From Roseiarcus sp963775575 (GTDB lineage: Bacteria > Pseudomonadota > Alphaproteobacteria > Rhizobiales > Beijerinckiaceae), in assembly GCA_963775575.1 (NCBI GenBank), contig CAVZJG010000004.1, positions 124,001-188,000 of the forward strand: a stretch of 64,000 nt of DNA. Reading direction: 5' to 3'. Position 1 is the first letter of the stretch, and the number at the start of each line of letters is the position of its first letter. The translations under genes and the position numbers were made by a program. Positions 45,083-53,796 of this stretch are shown here, piece after piece. The notes below the pieces were generated by a model that saw only the letters and a program-made list of their open reading frames with translations, did not search any database and had not been told where the DNA came from.

Positions 45083-45940
45083 ATGCTCGGGTTGAAAGCC
45101 CCCTGGAACGAGCGCAACGGGCGCTTCTCGGCGCTGAAGCTCTTCGTGTTCGCCCTGTTGTTCGCGCCGGCCGGCTGGATCGCCTTCCAGGCGGCGACGG
45201 GCATGCTCGATCCCAAGCCGGTCACCGAGATGATCCATCGCACCGGCGATTGGGCGGTGCGGTTCATTCTCCTCTCGCTCACGGTGACGCCGCTGCGCCG
45301 GTTCGCGCAATGGCCGAAACTGATCGCGGTCCGGCGCATGGTCGGCGTGGCGGCGTTCGCCTACGCCTTCGCGCATCTCGGCCTCTACGTCGTCGACCAG
45401 AAGCTCAATCTTGCACACGTTGCGTCGGAAATCGTCTTGCGCTTCTATCTGACGATCGGCTTCGCGGCCTGGCTGGGCCTGGCGGCGTTGAGCGCGACCT
45501 CCACCGACGCGATGATCAAGCGCGTCGGCGCGGCGCGCTGGAACCGCCTGCACAAGCTCGTCTACGCCATCGCGGCGCTGGCGATTCTGCATTTCTATCT
45601 GCAATCGAAGGCCGACGTATCCGAGCCCGTGCTGATGATGGGATTGTATTTCATCCTCATGCTGACGCGGCTGCTGCAGAAGCGCGGGCTTCCCGTCTGG
45701 GGCGTCGTTTTCGGGTCGGCGCTCCTCGCGCCGCCGGCGACCGCGTTCATCGAGGCGGCTTGGTATGCGATCGTGCGCCATATCGACTTCTGGCAAGTCC
45801 TGAGCGCCAATATCGATCCCGACATGGCGCCGCGGCCGAGCCATGGCGTCGCGCTCGCCGGCCTCGCTTTCATCGTCGTCGCCACCGCGCGCAATTGGCG
45901 CGTCGGCAAGGCTTCAGCGGTTCTTGCCGGCGCCAAATAG
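45083..45940 (+). CDS. msrQ: MsrQ-like heme-binding membrane subunit (YedZ family)
   Basis: 285 residues from ATG 45083. It has about six to eight membrane segments in a ferric-reductase-like fold, with candidate heme histidines in FAHLGLYVVD and RLHKLVYAIAALAILHFYL. In the known system MsrQ passes quinol electrons to periplasmic MsrP, which repairs oxidised methionine. MsrP is not in the window, and the C-terminus is some 80 residues longer than the E. coli protein. The 3' end overlaps the convergent YcjF-like gene by 27 bases. Confidence 0.85.
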   Translation: MLGLKAPWNERNGRFSALKLFVFALLFAPAGWIAFQAATGMLDPKPVTEMIHRTGDWAVRFILLSLTVTPLRRFAQWPKLIAVRRMVGVAAFAYAFAHLGLYVVDQKLNLAHVASEIVLRFYLTIGFAAWLGLAALSATSTDAMIKRVGAARWNRLHKLVYAIAALAILHFYLQSKADVSEPVLMMGLYFILMLTRLLQKRGLPVWGVVFGSALLAPPATAFIEAAWYAIVRHIDFWQVLSANIDPDMAPRPSHGVALAGLAFIVVATARNWRVGKASAVLAGAK

Positions 45941-46966
45941 GAACGGGGCCACTTCGGCGACGCCGGGCGGCTTGTCGATCGCGAAGGGGGCGGGGCGGCA
46001 GACGGAGAGCGCGGAAAGGCCGACGCGCGCGGTGAGCAGGCCGTTGAGCACGCCTTCGCCCATGCGCGCCGAGATCCGCGAGGCGATGCCGTGGCCGACG
46101 ATCTGCTGCACCAGACTGTCGCCGACCGCCATGCCGCCGGTGATGGCGATGTGTGCGCCGATCGAACGCGCGAGCTTGATGAAGCCGAGCAGGCCCGGCC
46201 GGCCGCCGTAGATTTCGGCGATGCGGCGCACCAGCCGGATGATCTGCGCGATCACGAAGATCACGTCGAGAAGCGCGCGCGGGCTGATCGCCGTGACCAT
46301 CGAGACGCGGCGCGCCGCCGCCGCGATTTCGGCTTGCGCTTTGCGATCGAGCGGGCATAGCAGCGCGCGCTCGGCGATGTCGATGAGGTCGCGCCCGTCG
46401 ACGATGGCGCCGCGCGCCTCGGCCACCTCGGCCCTCGCGCGCGCGGTTTCCGCGCGCCCCTCATAGAGCGCGGCGAGCCTCGCCACCAGCGCGCGCGCCG
46501 CGTCGCGATCGTCGCTCGCTCGCGCGCGCGCCAGCGCGGCGTGCATTTCGGCGATGCGGCGCTGGCGGGCGAGCGCGGCGAGTTCGCGGACGGCGAGACC
46601 AACGATCCCGACGACGAGCAGCGCGGCGCAGACGGCGCCGACCGCGCCCAGCGCGCGCGCTCTGGCGAACAGGCTCTCGATCATCTCGCTCGTCCACAAG
46701 CCGAGGCCGAGCGAGACGAGGCCGCCGAGGCCCGCCCAGACCAGCGTCGCGAGCTTCGGGCGCCGGCGCGCGAACATGCCGGAGCGCTGCGCCGCTTCGA
46801 CGGCGCGCTCGGTCTCGTCGATCGGCTCGGACGCGTTTGTTTCCGCAATAGGGGCGCTTTGCGAGCGAATGGTCGCGGTCGGCGCGGCGCGCGCCGACGC
46901 GTCGTCGACCGCCACGCGCTCGTCGTCGAGCCGGAACGCGCGCGGGCGCGGGCGATGTTCGCTCAT
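45914..46966 (-). CDS. YcjF/TIGR01620 family membrane protein (DUF697)
   Basis: 350 residues. A variable charged N-terminus is followed by two hydrophobic segments (LVWAGLGGLVSLGLGLW and LGAVGAVCAALLVVGIVGLAV) and a DUF697 C-terminal region with VSMVTAISPRALLDVIFV and AITGGMAVGDSLVQQ. The gene follows the YcjX-like ATPase with a four-base ATGA overlap, as in many proteobacteria. Function is not established. Confidence 0.9.
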   Translation of the reverse strand: MSEHRPRPRAFRLDDERVAVDDASARAAPTATIRSQSAPIAETNASEPIDETERAVEAAQRSGMFARRRPKLATLVWAGLGGLVSLGLGLWTSEMIESLFARARALGAVGAVCAALLVVGIVGLAVRELAALARQRRIAEMHAALARARASDDRDAARALVARLAALYEGRAETARARAEVAEARGAIVDGRDLIDIAERALLCPLDRKAQAEIAAAARRVSMVTAISPRALLDVIFVIAQIIRLVRRIAEIYGGRPGLLGFIKLARSIGAHIAITGGMAVGDSLVQQIVGHGIASRISARMGEGVLNGLLTARVGLSALSVCRPAPFAIDKPPGVAEVAPFLFGAGKNR

Positions 46967-48405
46967 GCCAGTCTGTCTCCGATCAGGAATTGCAGCGCGC
47001 GGTCGAGGCGAATGTGCGGCGCCGGCGCACCCGGCGCCTTCACGGGCGGACGAAAGCGCACGAAGCGCCAGTCGGCGTCCGCTTCGGGCAGGGCGACTGA
47101 ATCGCCGGCGAACGCCGCCGCGGGGTCTTCGGGCAACTCGCCGGGAAAGACCGCCGCCTCGGCTGCGCCGTCGAAGACGTGGCCGTCGATGCGCTCGCCC
47201 GCCTCTGGCGCGCCGACGATCGCCTGCAGCGTTTCGCCGCCATGGCGCATTTCGGCTTCACGCGTTGCGCGCACGGCGCTGAGCGCGATGACGTCGATCT
47301 CCGCGCCGACCCCTTCGGCGCGCGCGATCGCCTTGGCCGTCAAGACGCGCAAGATCGCCTCCAGGCGGTCGTGGCTGACGTGATGCAGATGGTCGGCCTT
47401 GGTCGCCGCGAACAGGATGCGGTCGACGCGCGGGCGGAAGATCGAAGCGAGGCGCGCGGCGCGGCCGGCGCGGAACGAGCGCATCACCTCGGTCAGCGCG
47501 TTTTCGAGGTCGCGCAGCGCGGCGGGGCCGGAATTCAGCGCCCTCAGCGCGTCGACCAACACGATCTGCCGGTCGAGGCGGGCGAAATGGTCGCGAAAGA
47601 ACGGCCGCGCCACGTAGGTCTTATAGGCTTCATAGCGCCGCTCCATCATCGCCGCCAGCGAGCGCGGCGCGATTCCTCGCTCCTCGTTCAGCGGCAGCGG
47701 CGCGAAAGTCAGCGCGGGCGACCCTTCGAGATCGCCCGGCATGAGGAAGCGCCCCGGCGGCAGGCAAGAGAGCGCGTAGGCTTCGTCGCGCGCCTCGCGC
47801 AAATAGGCGGTGAAGAGTTCGGCCGCGGCGCGCGCCGTCTCCTCTTCGGCCTTGGCGACGGGATCGAGACCGGCGAGAAACGCGCGCCAGGGCGCCGCGA
47901 GCGGCGCCCGCGCCTTCGCCTCGCTCGCTTCGATCGTCTCCCGCGACCATTGCGCGTAGGACTTGTCGAGCAGCGGCAGGTCGAGCAGCCATTCGCCGGG
48001 ATAATCGACGATGTCGAGCGTCAACGCCGAGGCCCGCGAGCCCCACGAAGCCGCGCGCTCGAATTCGATGGTCAGGCGCAATTGCGAAATGCGCCGGGTC
48101 GATTGCGGCCAGCGCCGATCGGGGCCGCTCAAGGCGGCCAGATGTTCTTCGCAGGCGAAGCGCGGCACCGCGTCGTCGGGCTGCGGCTCGAGATGGACTC
48201 GCGCGATCCGCCCTTCGGCGGAAGCGCGCAGCACGGGGAGCTTTCCCGCGTTGATGAGGTTTTCGACCAGCGCCGTGATGAAGACGGTCTTGCCCGCTTT
48301 CGACAGCCCGGTGACGCCGAGCCTCAAGGCCCCGCCGGAGAGAAAATCGGCGAGCGAGCGCGCGACGACGCTCGTTTCGAAGGCGAGATCGGAGAACAGG
48401 GACAA
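46963..48405 (-). CDS. ycjX: YcjX family GTPase/ATPase (DUF463)
   Basis: 480 residues. The P-loop LGVTGLSKAGKTVFITALVE starts near residue 29, with DIVDYPGEWLLDLPLLDK as the family Walker B-like segment and AATKADHLHHVSHDRLEAI further on. YcjX and YcjF pair across proteobacteria and respond to envelope or heat stress in enterobacteria; their biochemical role is unknown. The gene overlaps the downstream YcjF-like gene. Confidence 0.92.
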   Translation of the reverse strand: MSLFSDLAFETSVVARSLADFLSGGALRLGVTGLSKAGKTVFITALVENLINAGKLPVLRASAEGRIARVHLEPQPDDAVPRFACEEHLAALSGPDRRWPQSTRRISQLRLTIEFERAASWGSRASALTLDIVDYPGEWLLDLPLLDKSYAQWSRETIEASEAKARAPLAAPWRAFLAGLDPVAKAEEETARAAAELFTAYLREARDEAYALSCLPPGRFLMPGDLEGSPALTFAPLPLNEERGIAPRSLAAMMERRYEAYKTYVARPFFRDHFARLDRQIVLVDALRALNSGPAALRDLENALTEVMRSFRAGRAARLASIFRPRVDRILFAATKADHLHHVSHDRLEAILRVLTAKAIARAEGVGAEIDVIALSAVRATREAEMRHGGETLQAIVGAPEAGERIDGHVFDGAAEAAVFPGELPEDPAAAFAGDSVALPEADADWRFVRFRPPVKAPGAPAPHIRLDRALQFLIGDRLA

Positions 48406-48470
48406 GGGAGAACCATCAGGCGCGAGCGATGACGCAATTTAGGTCGGCTCGCGCAATTTTAACAGGGCGA

Positions 48471-48533
48471 GGCGCCCCTTCCCCCCTCGCGGGGGAAGGT
48501 GGCCGGCGGAGCCGGCCGGATGAGGGGGGTCGC
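48471..48533. repeat. Two-hairpin intergenic repeat, copy A
   Basis: CCTTCCCCC / GGGGGAAGG forms the first hairpin and GGCCGGC / GCCGGCC the second, followed by GGATGAGGGGGG. The same layout recurs inverted at 51671 with a different but still self-complementary second hairpin. This is a well-spread palindromic repeat type in Rhizobiales genomes. Confidence 0.75.
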
Positions 48534-48623
48534 GCGAAGCGCGGCGGCTTTGATTGACTCCGACGCGCGGCTTGCCGGCGACGGGGCGGCGTGGCCGGGT
48601 GGGATTGGGGAGTTACGAGCGGG

Positions 48624-49388
48624 TCACCGTAGTTCTGCGTCGAGGACGCGACGAATATATTGTGACTTCGCCACTTGCTTGAGGTCAGCAAGCATTTCGA
48701 AGGGATAGAGAACGCCGGTAAGACAGGTTGGGCCGGCACTCATGCCAAAGGTGGTGACGGCGTCCGCGAGGAGCGAAGTATCTGCCGCGCGCGTCGTTTG
48801 TACGAGGAACAGCAGTCCACGGACAACAAATCGAGCAAGCGATATCCCGCGACGATTTTTTATCCCAACCGGATAGGAGAGCGCGGTCGCAGCGGCTTCT
48901 TGAGCAAGTGCGTTCGCGCCCACCAATCTGGCAATAAGGACCGTCGGAATCTCGCCGTTCTTGCGAAAAATCATATCACGGAACCACGCTTCGTTGTTCC
49001 CGAGCGTAAATTCCGACAACTCGCGATACCGCGTTACGGAAGTGCGCCAAACGACAGCGGCTCCGAAGAGAGCGAGCTTCTCATGGTTTACCCCGCTTAG
49101 TCGTCTAACTGTAAAGCGATTTGCGCGCCGGTCTATCACTTCGTTGGCCGTACCGAGGCAACGTGAAATCTCTATTGCATGATCGTCAAATCCGCCCAAT
49201 TTTCCGTCGCATTCGCTGCAGAGAATGTTGTCATCAAACAAGCCAGATTGAATGGAATTATCCATGCGGTTCGGCGCAGCCAAAGATAGGGTCTTCCGTC
49301 CGGACTGCTTTATAATGTCTTTTCCAAGCGCAGCGGGCTGGATGTGTGCTCTGCACGTCTCCGCTTTTCCACAGACCAAGCACGGCAT
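48624..49388 (-). CDS. HNH-like zinc-finger protein, function unknown
   Basis: 254 residues from ATG 49388, with GGAG 8 bases upstream. The N-terminal 70 residues carry CLVCGKAETCRAHIQPAALG and LCSECDGKLGGFDDHAIE. The pattern CxxC, C-x-x-H-[IV]-x-P, then CxxCDxxLGxxD resembles HNH-type endonuclease domains, with the central His in AHIQP. The remaining helical part is unfamiliar. GC content is lower than in the surrounding genes. Many proteins of this kind are annotated simply as hypothetical; nuclease activity is inference. Confidence 0.6.
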   Translation of the reverse strand: MPCLVCGKAETCRAHIQPAALGKDIIKQSGRKTLSLAAPNRMDNSIQSGLFDDNILCSECDGKLGGFDDHAIEISRCLGTANEVIDRRANRFTVRRLSGVNHEKLALFGAAVVWRTSVTRYRELSEFTLGNNEAWFRDMIFRKNGEIPTVLIARLVGANALAQEAAATALSYPVGIKNRRGISLARFVVRGLLFLVQTTRAADTSLLADAVTTFGMSAGPTCLTGVLYPFEMLADLKQVAKSQYIRRVLDAELR

Positions 49389-49660
49389 CAATGATGCTCC
49401 TGGCGGTTGCAAGGTAGGATAGCATTCAACGGACTCACGAGTCGCATCCTATTTAGCATTCTCACCGCTGTACGCGTTAGTCGTGAATGCCGCCCGCCAC
49501 CACACACGCTCTTCGTCCTAACGCGTCACCCACTGGCCCGGATCGCTTTTGCGCTCGTCCATCGTGACAGACCTTACGCACGGTGGTAGCGTCCCATTCC
49601 GACCAATACTCCGCCAATCCCCATTATCCCCAACGAAGGCTGCGAAGACGAGGGCGATCC

Positions 49661-51370
49661 ATGAGAGGCCGCATCAGGGTCGGGCTTGGGGTTTTTGTGT
49701 TGGCAATGAGCCTTGCCGCCCCAGCGGCAGGTGGGCAGTTTGAGGATGGCGAGGCCGCTTTTGATCGCGGCGACTACGAAACCGCGCTGCGGGATCTACG
49801 GCCTTTGGCCGACCAGGGAGATGGCATAGCGCAGGAGGTCGTGGGGTTCATTTACGCCAGCGGCCATGGCGTGCCGAAGGACGATATCGAAGCGGTGAAG
49901 TGGTATCGTAAAGCTGCCGAACAAGGCTTGACGCTCGCCGAGGTCAAACTTGGGATGATGTACCTCGGTGGTACTGGTACTCCGCAAGATGACGCGGAAG
50001 CAGCAAGGTGGTTGCGCAAGGCGGCCGACCAAGGCGATGCTGACGCCCAATATTTCGTAGGAAGGTTGTATCGGATCGGTGCCGGCGTTGTCCAAAATTA
50101 CGCTGAAGCTTTTAAGTGGCATCGCAAAGCTGCCGATCAAGGCGTGGCCCTCGCCCAGGTTGACCTCGGAATGATGTACCTCAGCGGTACCGGTACCCCA
50201 AAAGATGACGCGGAAGCTGCGAGGTGGTTCCGCAAGGCGGCTGACCAAGGCGATGTTAGTGCCCAAACCAACCTCGGAACCATGTACTATAATGGCCAGG
50301 GCGTCCATAAGGACTACACCGAAGCAGCAAGGTGGTTCCGCAAAGCGGCCGATCAAGGTGACGCTGCCGCTCAGCTCAAACTTTATGTCGCGACCGCCAA
50401 CGGTCTGGGGGTACAGAAGGACGATGCCGAGGCATTAGAGTGGCTCCTTAAGGCGGCCGACCAGGGATATGCGATAGCCCAGTCCCAGATCGGGATAATG
50501 TACCGCGAGGGTCGAGGTGTTCCGCAAGATTATGTGCAGGCCTACAAGTGGTTCGATCTGGCCGCGGCCAGTATTCCGGCATCGGACGCTGAAGGTCGTG
50601 ACGACGCCATTGCGATGCGCGACCGATCCGCAGCGAACATGTCTCCTGCACAGATAGCCCAAGCACAGAGGCTCGCCGCCCAGTGGAGTGCTAACTCGAC
50701 AAATAAATTCGCCGCCAAGTCGCCGACGCCGCCAAAGGAGACAGAAGAAAGCACCGGCACGGGTTATGTTGTTGACGATAAGGGGTTAGTGGTGACAAAC
50801 CGTCACGTCATCGCGGGTTGCATGAGGCTGGCGGTGCGGCGAGGCGAACAGGCCGTGATCGCCGAGTTGGTCGTGTCAGACGAAAGCAATGATCTCGCGG
50901 TGGTAAGAGGCATTTTGCCTGGCCTGCTGCCAGTGCGCTTTCGCGATGGCAAGGGCATTCGTACTGCCGACGCTGTGGTTGTAATGGGCTACCCATACGC
51001 CGGAATACTGGCTAACTCGCCCCAAGTTACGACAGGCACCATCACTGCGCTCGCAGGCATCGGCGATGATAGCCAATTCCTCCAAATCAGCGCTCCCATT
51101 CAGCCCGGCAACAGTGGCGGTCCGGTTTTTGACCTTTCCGGCAACGTCGTTGGCACTGTAGTCTCGACCCTCGACCCTCTAGTCGTCGCAAAGGCGAGCG
51201 GCTCGCTTCCGCAGAACGTCAACTTCGCCATCAAGGCCGGGATCGTTCGCCAGTTTTTGGAGTCGAAGGGCATCGCTTATCTGACCGCCAACTCGGCGAC
51301 TAAGATGGACCCCGCAGATGTCAGTGAGGCCACGGCTAAATCGGTAGTGATCGTTGAATGCACGAGGTGA
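49661..51370 (+). CDS. Secreted Sel1-repeat protein with C-terminal trypsin-like serine protease domain
   Basis: 569 residues from ATG 49661. A signal peptide (VGLGVFVLAMSLAAPAAG) sends it to the periplasm. About seven Sel1-type repeats of 36 residues (pattern DDAEAARWLRKAADQGDADA) fill residues 45-320. A linker leads to an HtrA-like S1C protease domain with the complete triad: His in VVTNRHVIAG, Asp in SNDLAVV, Ser in QPGNSGGPVF. No PDZ domain follows. Sel1 arrays bind partner proteins, so they may bring clients to the protease. Base composition is less GC-rich than in the neighbours, suggesting acquisition. Confidence 0.9.
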   Translation: MRGRIRVGLGVFVLAMSLAAPAAGGQFEDGEAAFDRGDYETALRDLRPLADQGDGIAQEVVGFIYASGHGVPKDDIEAVKWYRKAAEQGLTLAEVKLGMMYLGGTGTPQDDAEAARWLRKAADQGDADAQYFVGRLYRIGAGVVQNYAEAFKWHRKAADQGVALAQVDLGMMYLSGTGTPKDDAEAARWFRKAADQGDVSAQTNLGTMYYNGQGVHKDYTEAARWFRKAADQGDAAAQLKLYVATANGLGVQKDDAEALEWLLKAADQGYAIAQSQIGIMYREGRGVPQDYVQAYKWFDLAAASIPASDAEGRDDAIAMRDRSAANMSPAQIAQAQRLAAQWSANSTNKFAAKSPTPPKETEESTGTGYVVDDKGLVVTNRHVIAGCMRLAVRRGEQAVIAELVVSDESNDLAVVRGILPGLLPVRFRDGKGIRTADAVVVMGYPYAGILANSPQVTTGTITALAGIGDDSQFLQISAPIQPGNSGGPVFDLSGNVVGTVVSTLDPLVVAKASGSLPQNVNFAIKAGIVRQFLESKGIAYLTANSATKMDPADVSEATAKSVVIVECTR

Positions 51371-51670
51371 GTTCAGCGCCTTCCATTTTGCGCGTCACCG
51401 CCTCGCTGAGATTGTTCCCGTCGCTTTCATTGTCGCTGGCAGGAGGGAGGAAAAACATGGGTTCCGGCGACACTTTACCAAATCAGCAATTACGATCGGC
51501 CACGCTGCTTGGCGGTGGATCGCTTCCCCCCTCGCTAGGCTCGGGGTCGCGATGAGGGTCGGCGACGCTCTGTACGGTCAACATGCCAGGGTAACCGCAA
51601 TGGCAATGTGCGGAGTCGCCGCGCGTCGTCAGAGTAACCGATCCTCGTCGAAGCCATCGCGCTCCCGCGC
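51371..51670. other. Non-coding stretch after the protease gene
   Basis: No gene is supported. Around 51525-51560 a degenerate form of the two-hairpin repeat may be present (CTTCCCCCCTCGC ... GATGAGGGT). Nothing else is recognised. Confidence 0.4.
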
Positions 51671-51737
51671 GATCCCCCTCATCCGTCATCGCTGACGCGA
51701 TGACACCTTCCCCCGCAAGGGGGGAAGGTGGGCGCCC
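51671..51737. repeat. Two-hairpin intergenic repeat, copy B (inverted), likely icd transcript end
   Basis: Read on the minus strand it has the stem CACCTTCCCCC / GGGGGAAGGTG, then GTCATCGC / GCGATGAC, then GGATGAGGGGGAT. It abuts the icd stop codon, so it probably forms the 3' end structure of the icd message. It is the inverted counterpart of the repeat at 48471. Confidence 0.75.
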
Positions 51738-52952
51738 TTACTTCGCCATCGCCGCCTTCAAGTTCTCGTCGATCTTGTCGAGGAAGCCCTCCGTCGACAG
51801 CCATCTCTGCTCGGGGCCGATCAGCAGGGCGAGGTCCTTGGTCATGAAGCCGGCCTCCACCGTCTCGACGCAGACGCGCTCCAGCGCCTCGGCGAAGCGC
51901 GCCAGCGCCGCGTTGTCGTCGAGCTTGGCGCGGTGGGAAAGGCCGCGCGTCCAGGCGAAGATCGAGGCGATCGAGTTGGTCGAGGTTTGCCGGCCCTTCT
52001 GATGTTCGCGGTAGTGGCGCGTCACCGTGCCGTGCGCGGCCTCGGCCTCCACCGTCCGCCCGTCCGGAGACAGCAGCACGCTGGTCATCAGGCCGAGCGA
52101 GCCGTAGCCTTGCGCGACGGTGTCCGACTGCACGTCGCCGTCGTAGTTCTTGCACGCCCAGACGTAGCCGCCCGACCACTTCAGCGCCGAGGCGACCATG
52201 TCGTCGATCAGGCGGTGTTCGTACGTGAGGCCGGCGGACGCGAACCGGCCCTTGAACTCCGCTTCGTAGACCTCCTCGAACAGGTCCTTGAAGCGGCCGT
52301 CGTAGGCCTTGAGAATGGTGTTCTTGGTCGAGAGGTAGACCGGATATTTGCGCATCAGGCCGTAGTTGAGCGAAGCGCGGGCGAAGTCGCGGATCGACTC
52401 GTCGAGATTGTACATGCCCATGGCGACGCCGGGGCCGGGAAAGGAGAACACTTCCCTTTCGATTGTCGCGCCGTCCGCGCCTTCGAAGCGCATCGTCAGG
52501 CGGCCCTTGCCCGGCACGCGGAAGTCGGTCGCCTTGTACTGGTCGCCGAAGGCGTGACGGCCGACGACGATCGGCTTGGTCCAGCCGGGCACCAGCCGCG
52601 GCACGTTCCTACAGATGATCGGCTCGCGGAAGATGACGCCGCCGAGGATGTTGCGGATCGTGCCGTTGGGGCTCTTCCACATCTCCTTGAGATGGAACTC
52701 CTTCACCCGCGCTTCGTCGGGCGTGATGGTCGCGCATTTGACGCCGACGCCGCAGGCCTTGATCGCGTGCGCCGCGTCGATGGTGACCTTGTCGTTGGTG
52801 GCGTCGCGATGCTCGAGGCCGAGATCGAAATACTGCAACTCGACGTCGAGATAGGGTTCGATGAGTTTTTCGCGGATCAGCCGCCAGATGATGCGCGTCA
52901 TCTCGTCGCCGTCGAGTTCGACGACCGGGTGGTTCACTTTGATCTTGGACAT
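51738..52952 (-). CDS. icd: NADP-dependent isocitrate dehydrogenase
   Basis: 404 residues. This TCA-cycle enzyme makes 2-oxoglutarate and NADPH. It is the eukaryote-like homodimeric type usual in alphaproteobacteria, with VVELDGDEMTRIIW at the start, KSPNGTIRNILGG for substrate binding, YVWACKNYDGDVQSD for metal aspartates, and AHGTVTRHYR for NADP. The ATG is at 52952. The gene is monocistronic and ends against a two-hairpin repeat. Confidence 0.97.
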   Translation of the reverse strand: MSKIKVNHPVVELDGDEMTRIIWRLIREKLIEPYLDVELQYFDLGLEHRDATNDKVTIDAAHAIKACGVGVKCATITPDEARVKEFHLKEMWKSPNGTIRNILGGVIFREPIICRNVPRLVPGWTKPIVVGRHAFGDQYKATDFRVPGKGRLTMRFEGADGATIEREVFSFPGPGVAMGMYNLDESIRDFARASLNYGLMRKYPVYLSTKNTILKAYDGRFKDLFEEVYEAEFKGRFASAGLTYEHRLIDDMVASALKWSGGYVWACKNYDGDVQSDTVAQGYGSLGLMTSVLLSPDGRTVEAEAAHGTVTRHYREHQKGRQTSTNSIASIFAWTRGLSHRAKLDDNAALARFAEALERVCVETVEAGFMTKDLALLIGPEQRWLSTEGFLDKIDENLKAAMAK

Positions 52953-53111
52953 CGACGATCCCAGCGTTGCGGCGTTGCGCGGCGAAGCGGGCGCCCCTAT
53001 AGCATCGCGTCGGCGGCGGTCAAAGTTCCGCCTTCGACGGATATGCCGCGCCGCGGCGCCGCCGGCGGGGAGCCTCCGCGCCGGAGCGTCGGCGCGACAA
53101 GGGAGACGGGC

Positions 53112-53747
53112 ATGATCGATCTCTACACCTGGGCCACCCCCAACGGGCGCAAGGCCTCCATCATGCTGGAGGAAATCGGCCTCCCTTACGTGGTCCATCC
53201 CGTCAACCTCGGCCGCCGGGAGCAGTTCGAGCCCGAGTTTCTCGCCATTTCCCCCAACAACAAGATCCCGGCGATCGTCGATTCGGACGGGCCGGGCGGG
53301 CCGCTGTCGGTGTTCGAGAGTGGCGCGATCCTGACCTATCTCGCGGAGAAGACCGGGCGCTTGCTCGCGGCGAAAGGGGCGGCGCGATACAAGGCGCTGG
53401 AGTGGCTCGCCTGGCAGGTCGGCGGGCTCGGGCCGATGTTTGGGCAGCTCGGCTTCTTCGCTGTGCGTTCGAGCGAAAAGGCGCCGCTGGCGATCCAACG
53501 GTTCACCGAGGAGGCCGAGCGTCTCATCGGCGTGATGGAGCGGCGCCTGAGCGCGGCGGCGCATCTCGCCGGCGACGATTATTCGATCGCCGACATCGCC
53601 TGCTATCCCTGGGCGCTGGCGGCGACGACCTATCTCGCGCCGGCGCTCGGCGAATTCGTCAGGCAAAGGCCGAAATTTCAGCGCTGGCTGGCGAGCGTCG
53701 GCGCGCGGCCGGCGGTCGAGCGCGGCATGGCGATCCCGAAGACTTGA
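53112..53747 (+). CDS. Glutathione S-transferase family protein (YfcG/YghU-like)
   Basis: 211 residues from ATG 53112. The thioredoxin-like N-terminal domain has the active-site segment TWATPNGRKASIMLEE and glutathione contacts NNKIPAI and FESGAILTYLAEK. The helical C-terminal domain ends with RPAVERGMAIP. The TPNGxK context points to the Nu-class (disulfide-bond reductase) group. Its gene stands alone between icd and the metal exporter. Confidence 0.92.
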   Translation: MIDLYTWATPNGRKASIMLEEIGLPYVVHPVNLGRREQFEPEFLAISPNNKIPAIVDSDGPGGPLSVFESGAILTYLAEKTGRLLAAKGAARYKALEWLAWQVGGLGPMFGQLGFFAVRSSEKAPLAIQRFTEEAERLIGVMERRLSAAAHLAGDDYSIADIACYPWALAATTYLAPALGEFVRQRPKFQRWLASVGARPAVERGMAIPKT

Positions 53748-53796
53748 GGCGAGGCGACCGCGTCCTAATCTTACCCCTGACGGCGCGAGGACGACG

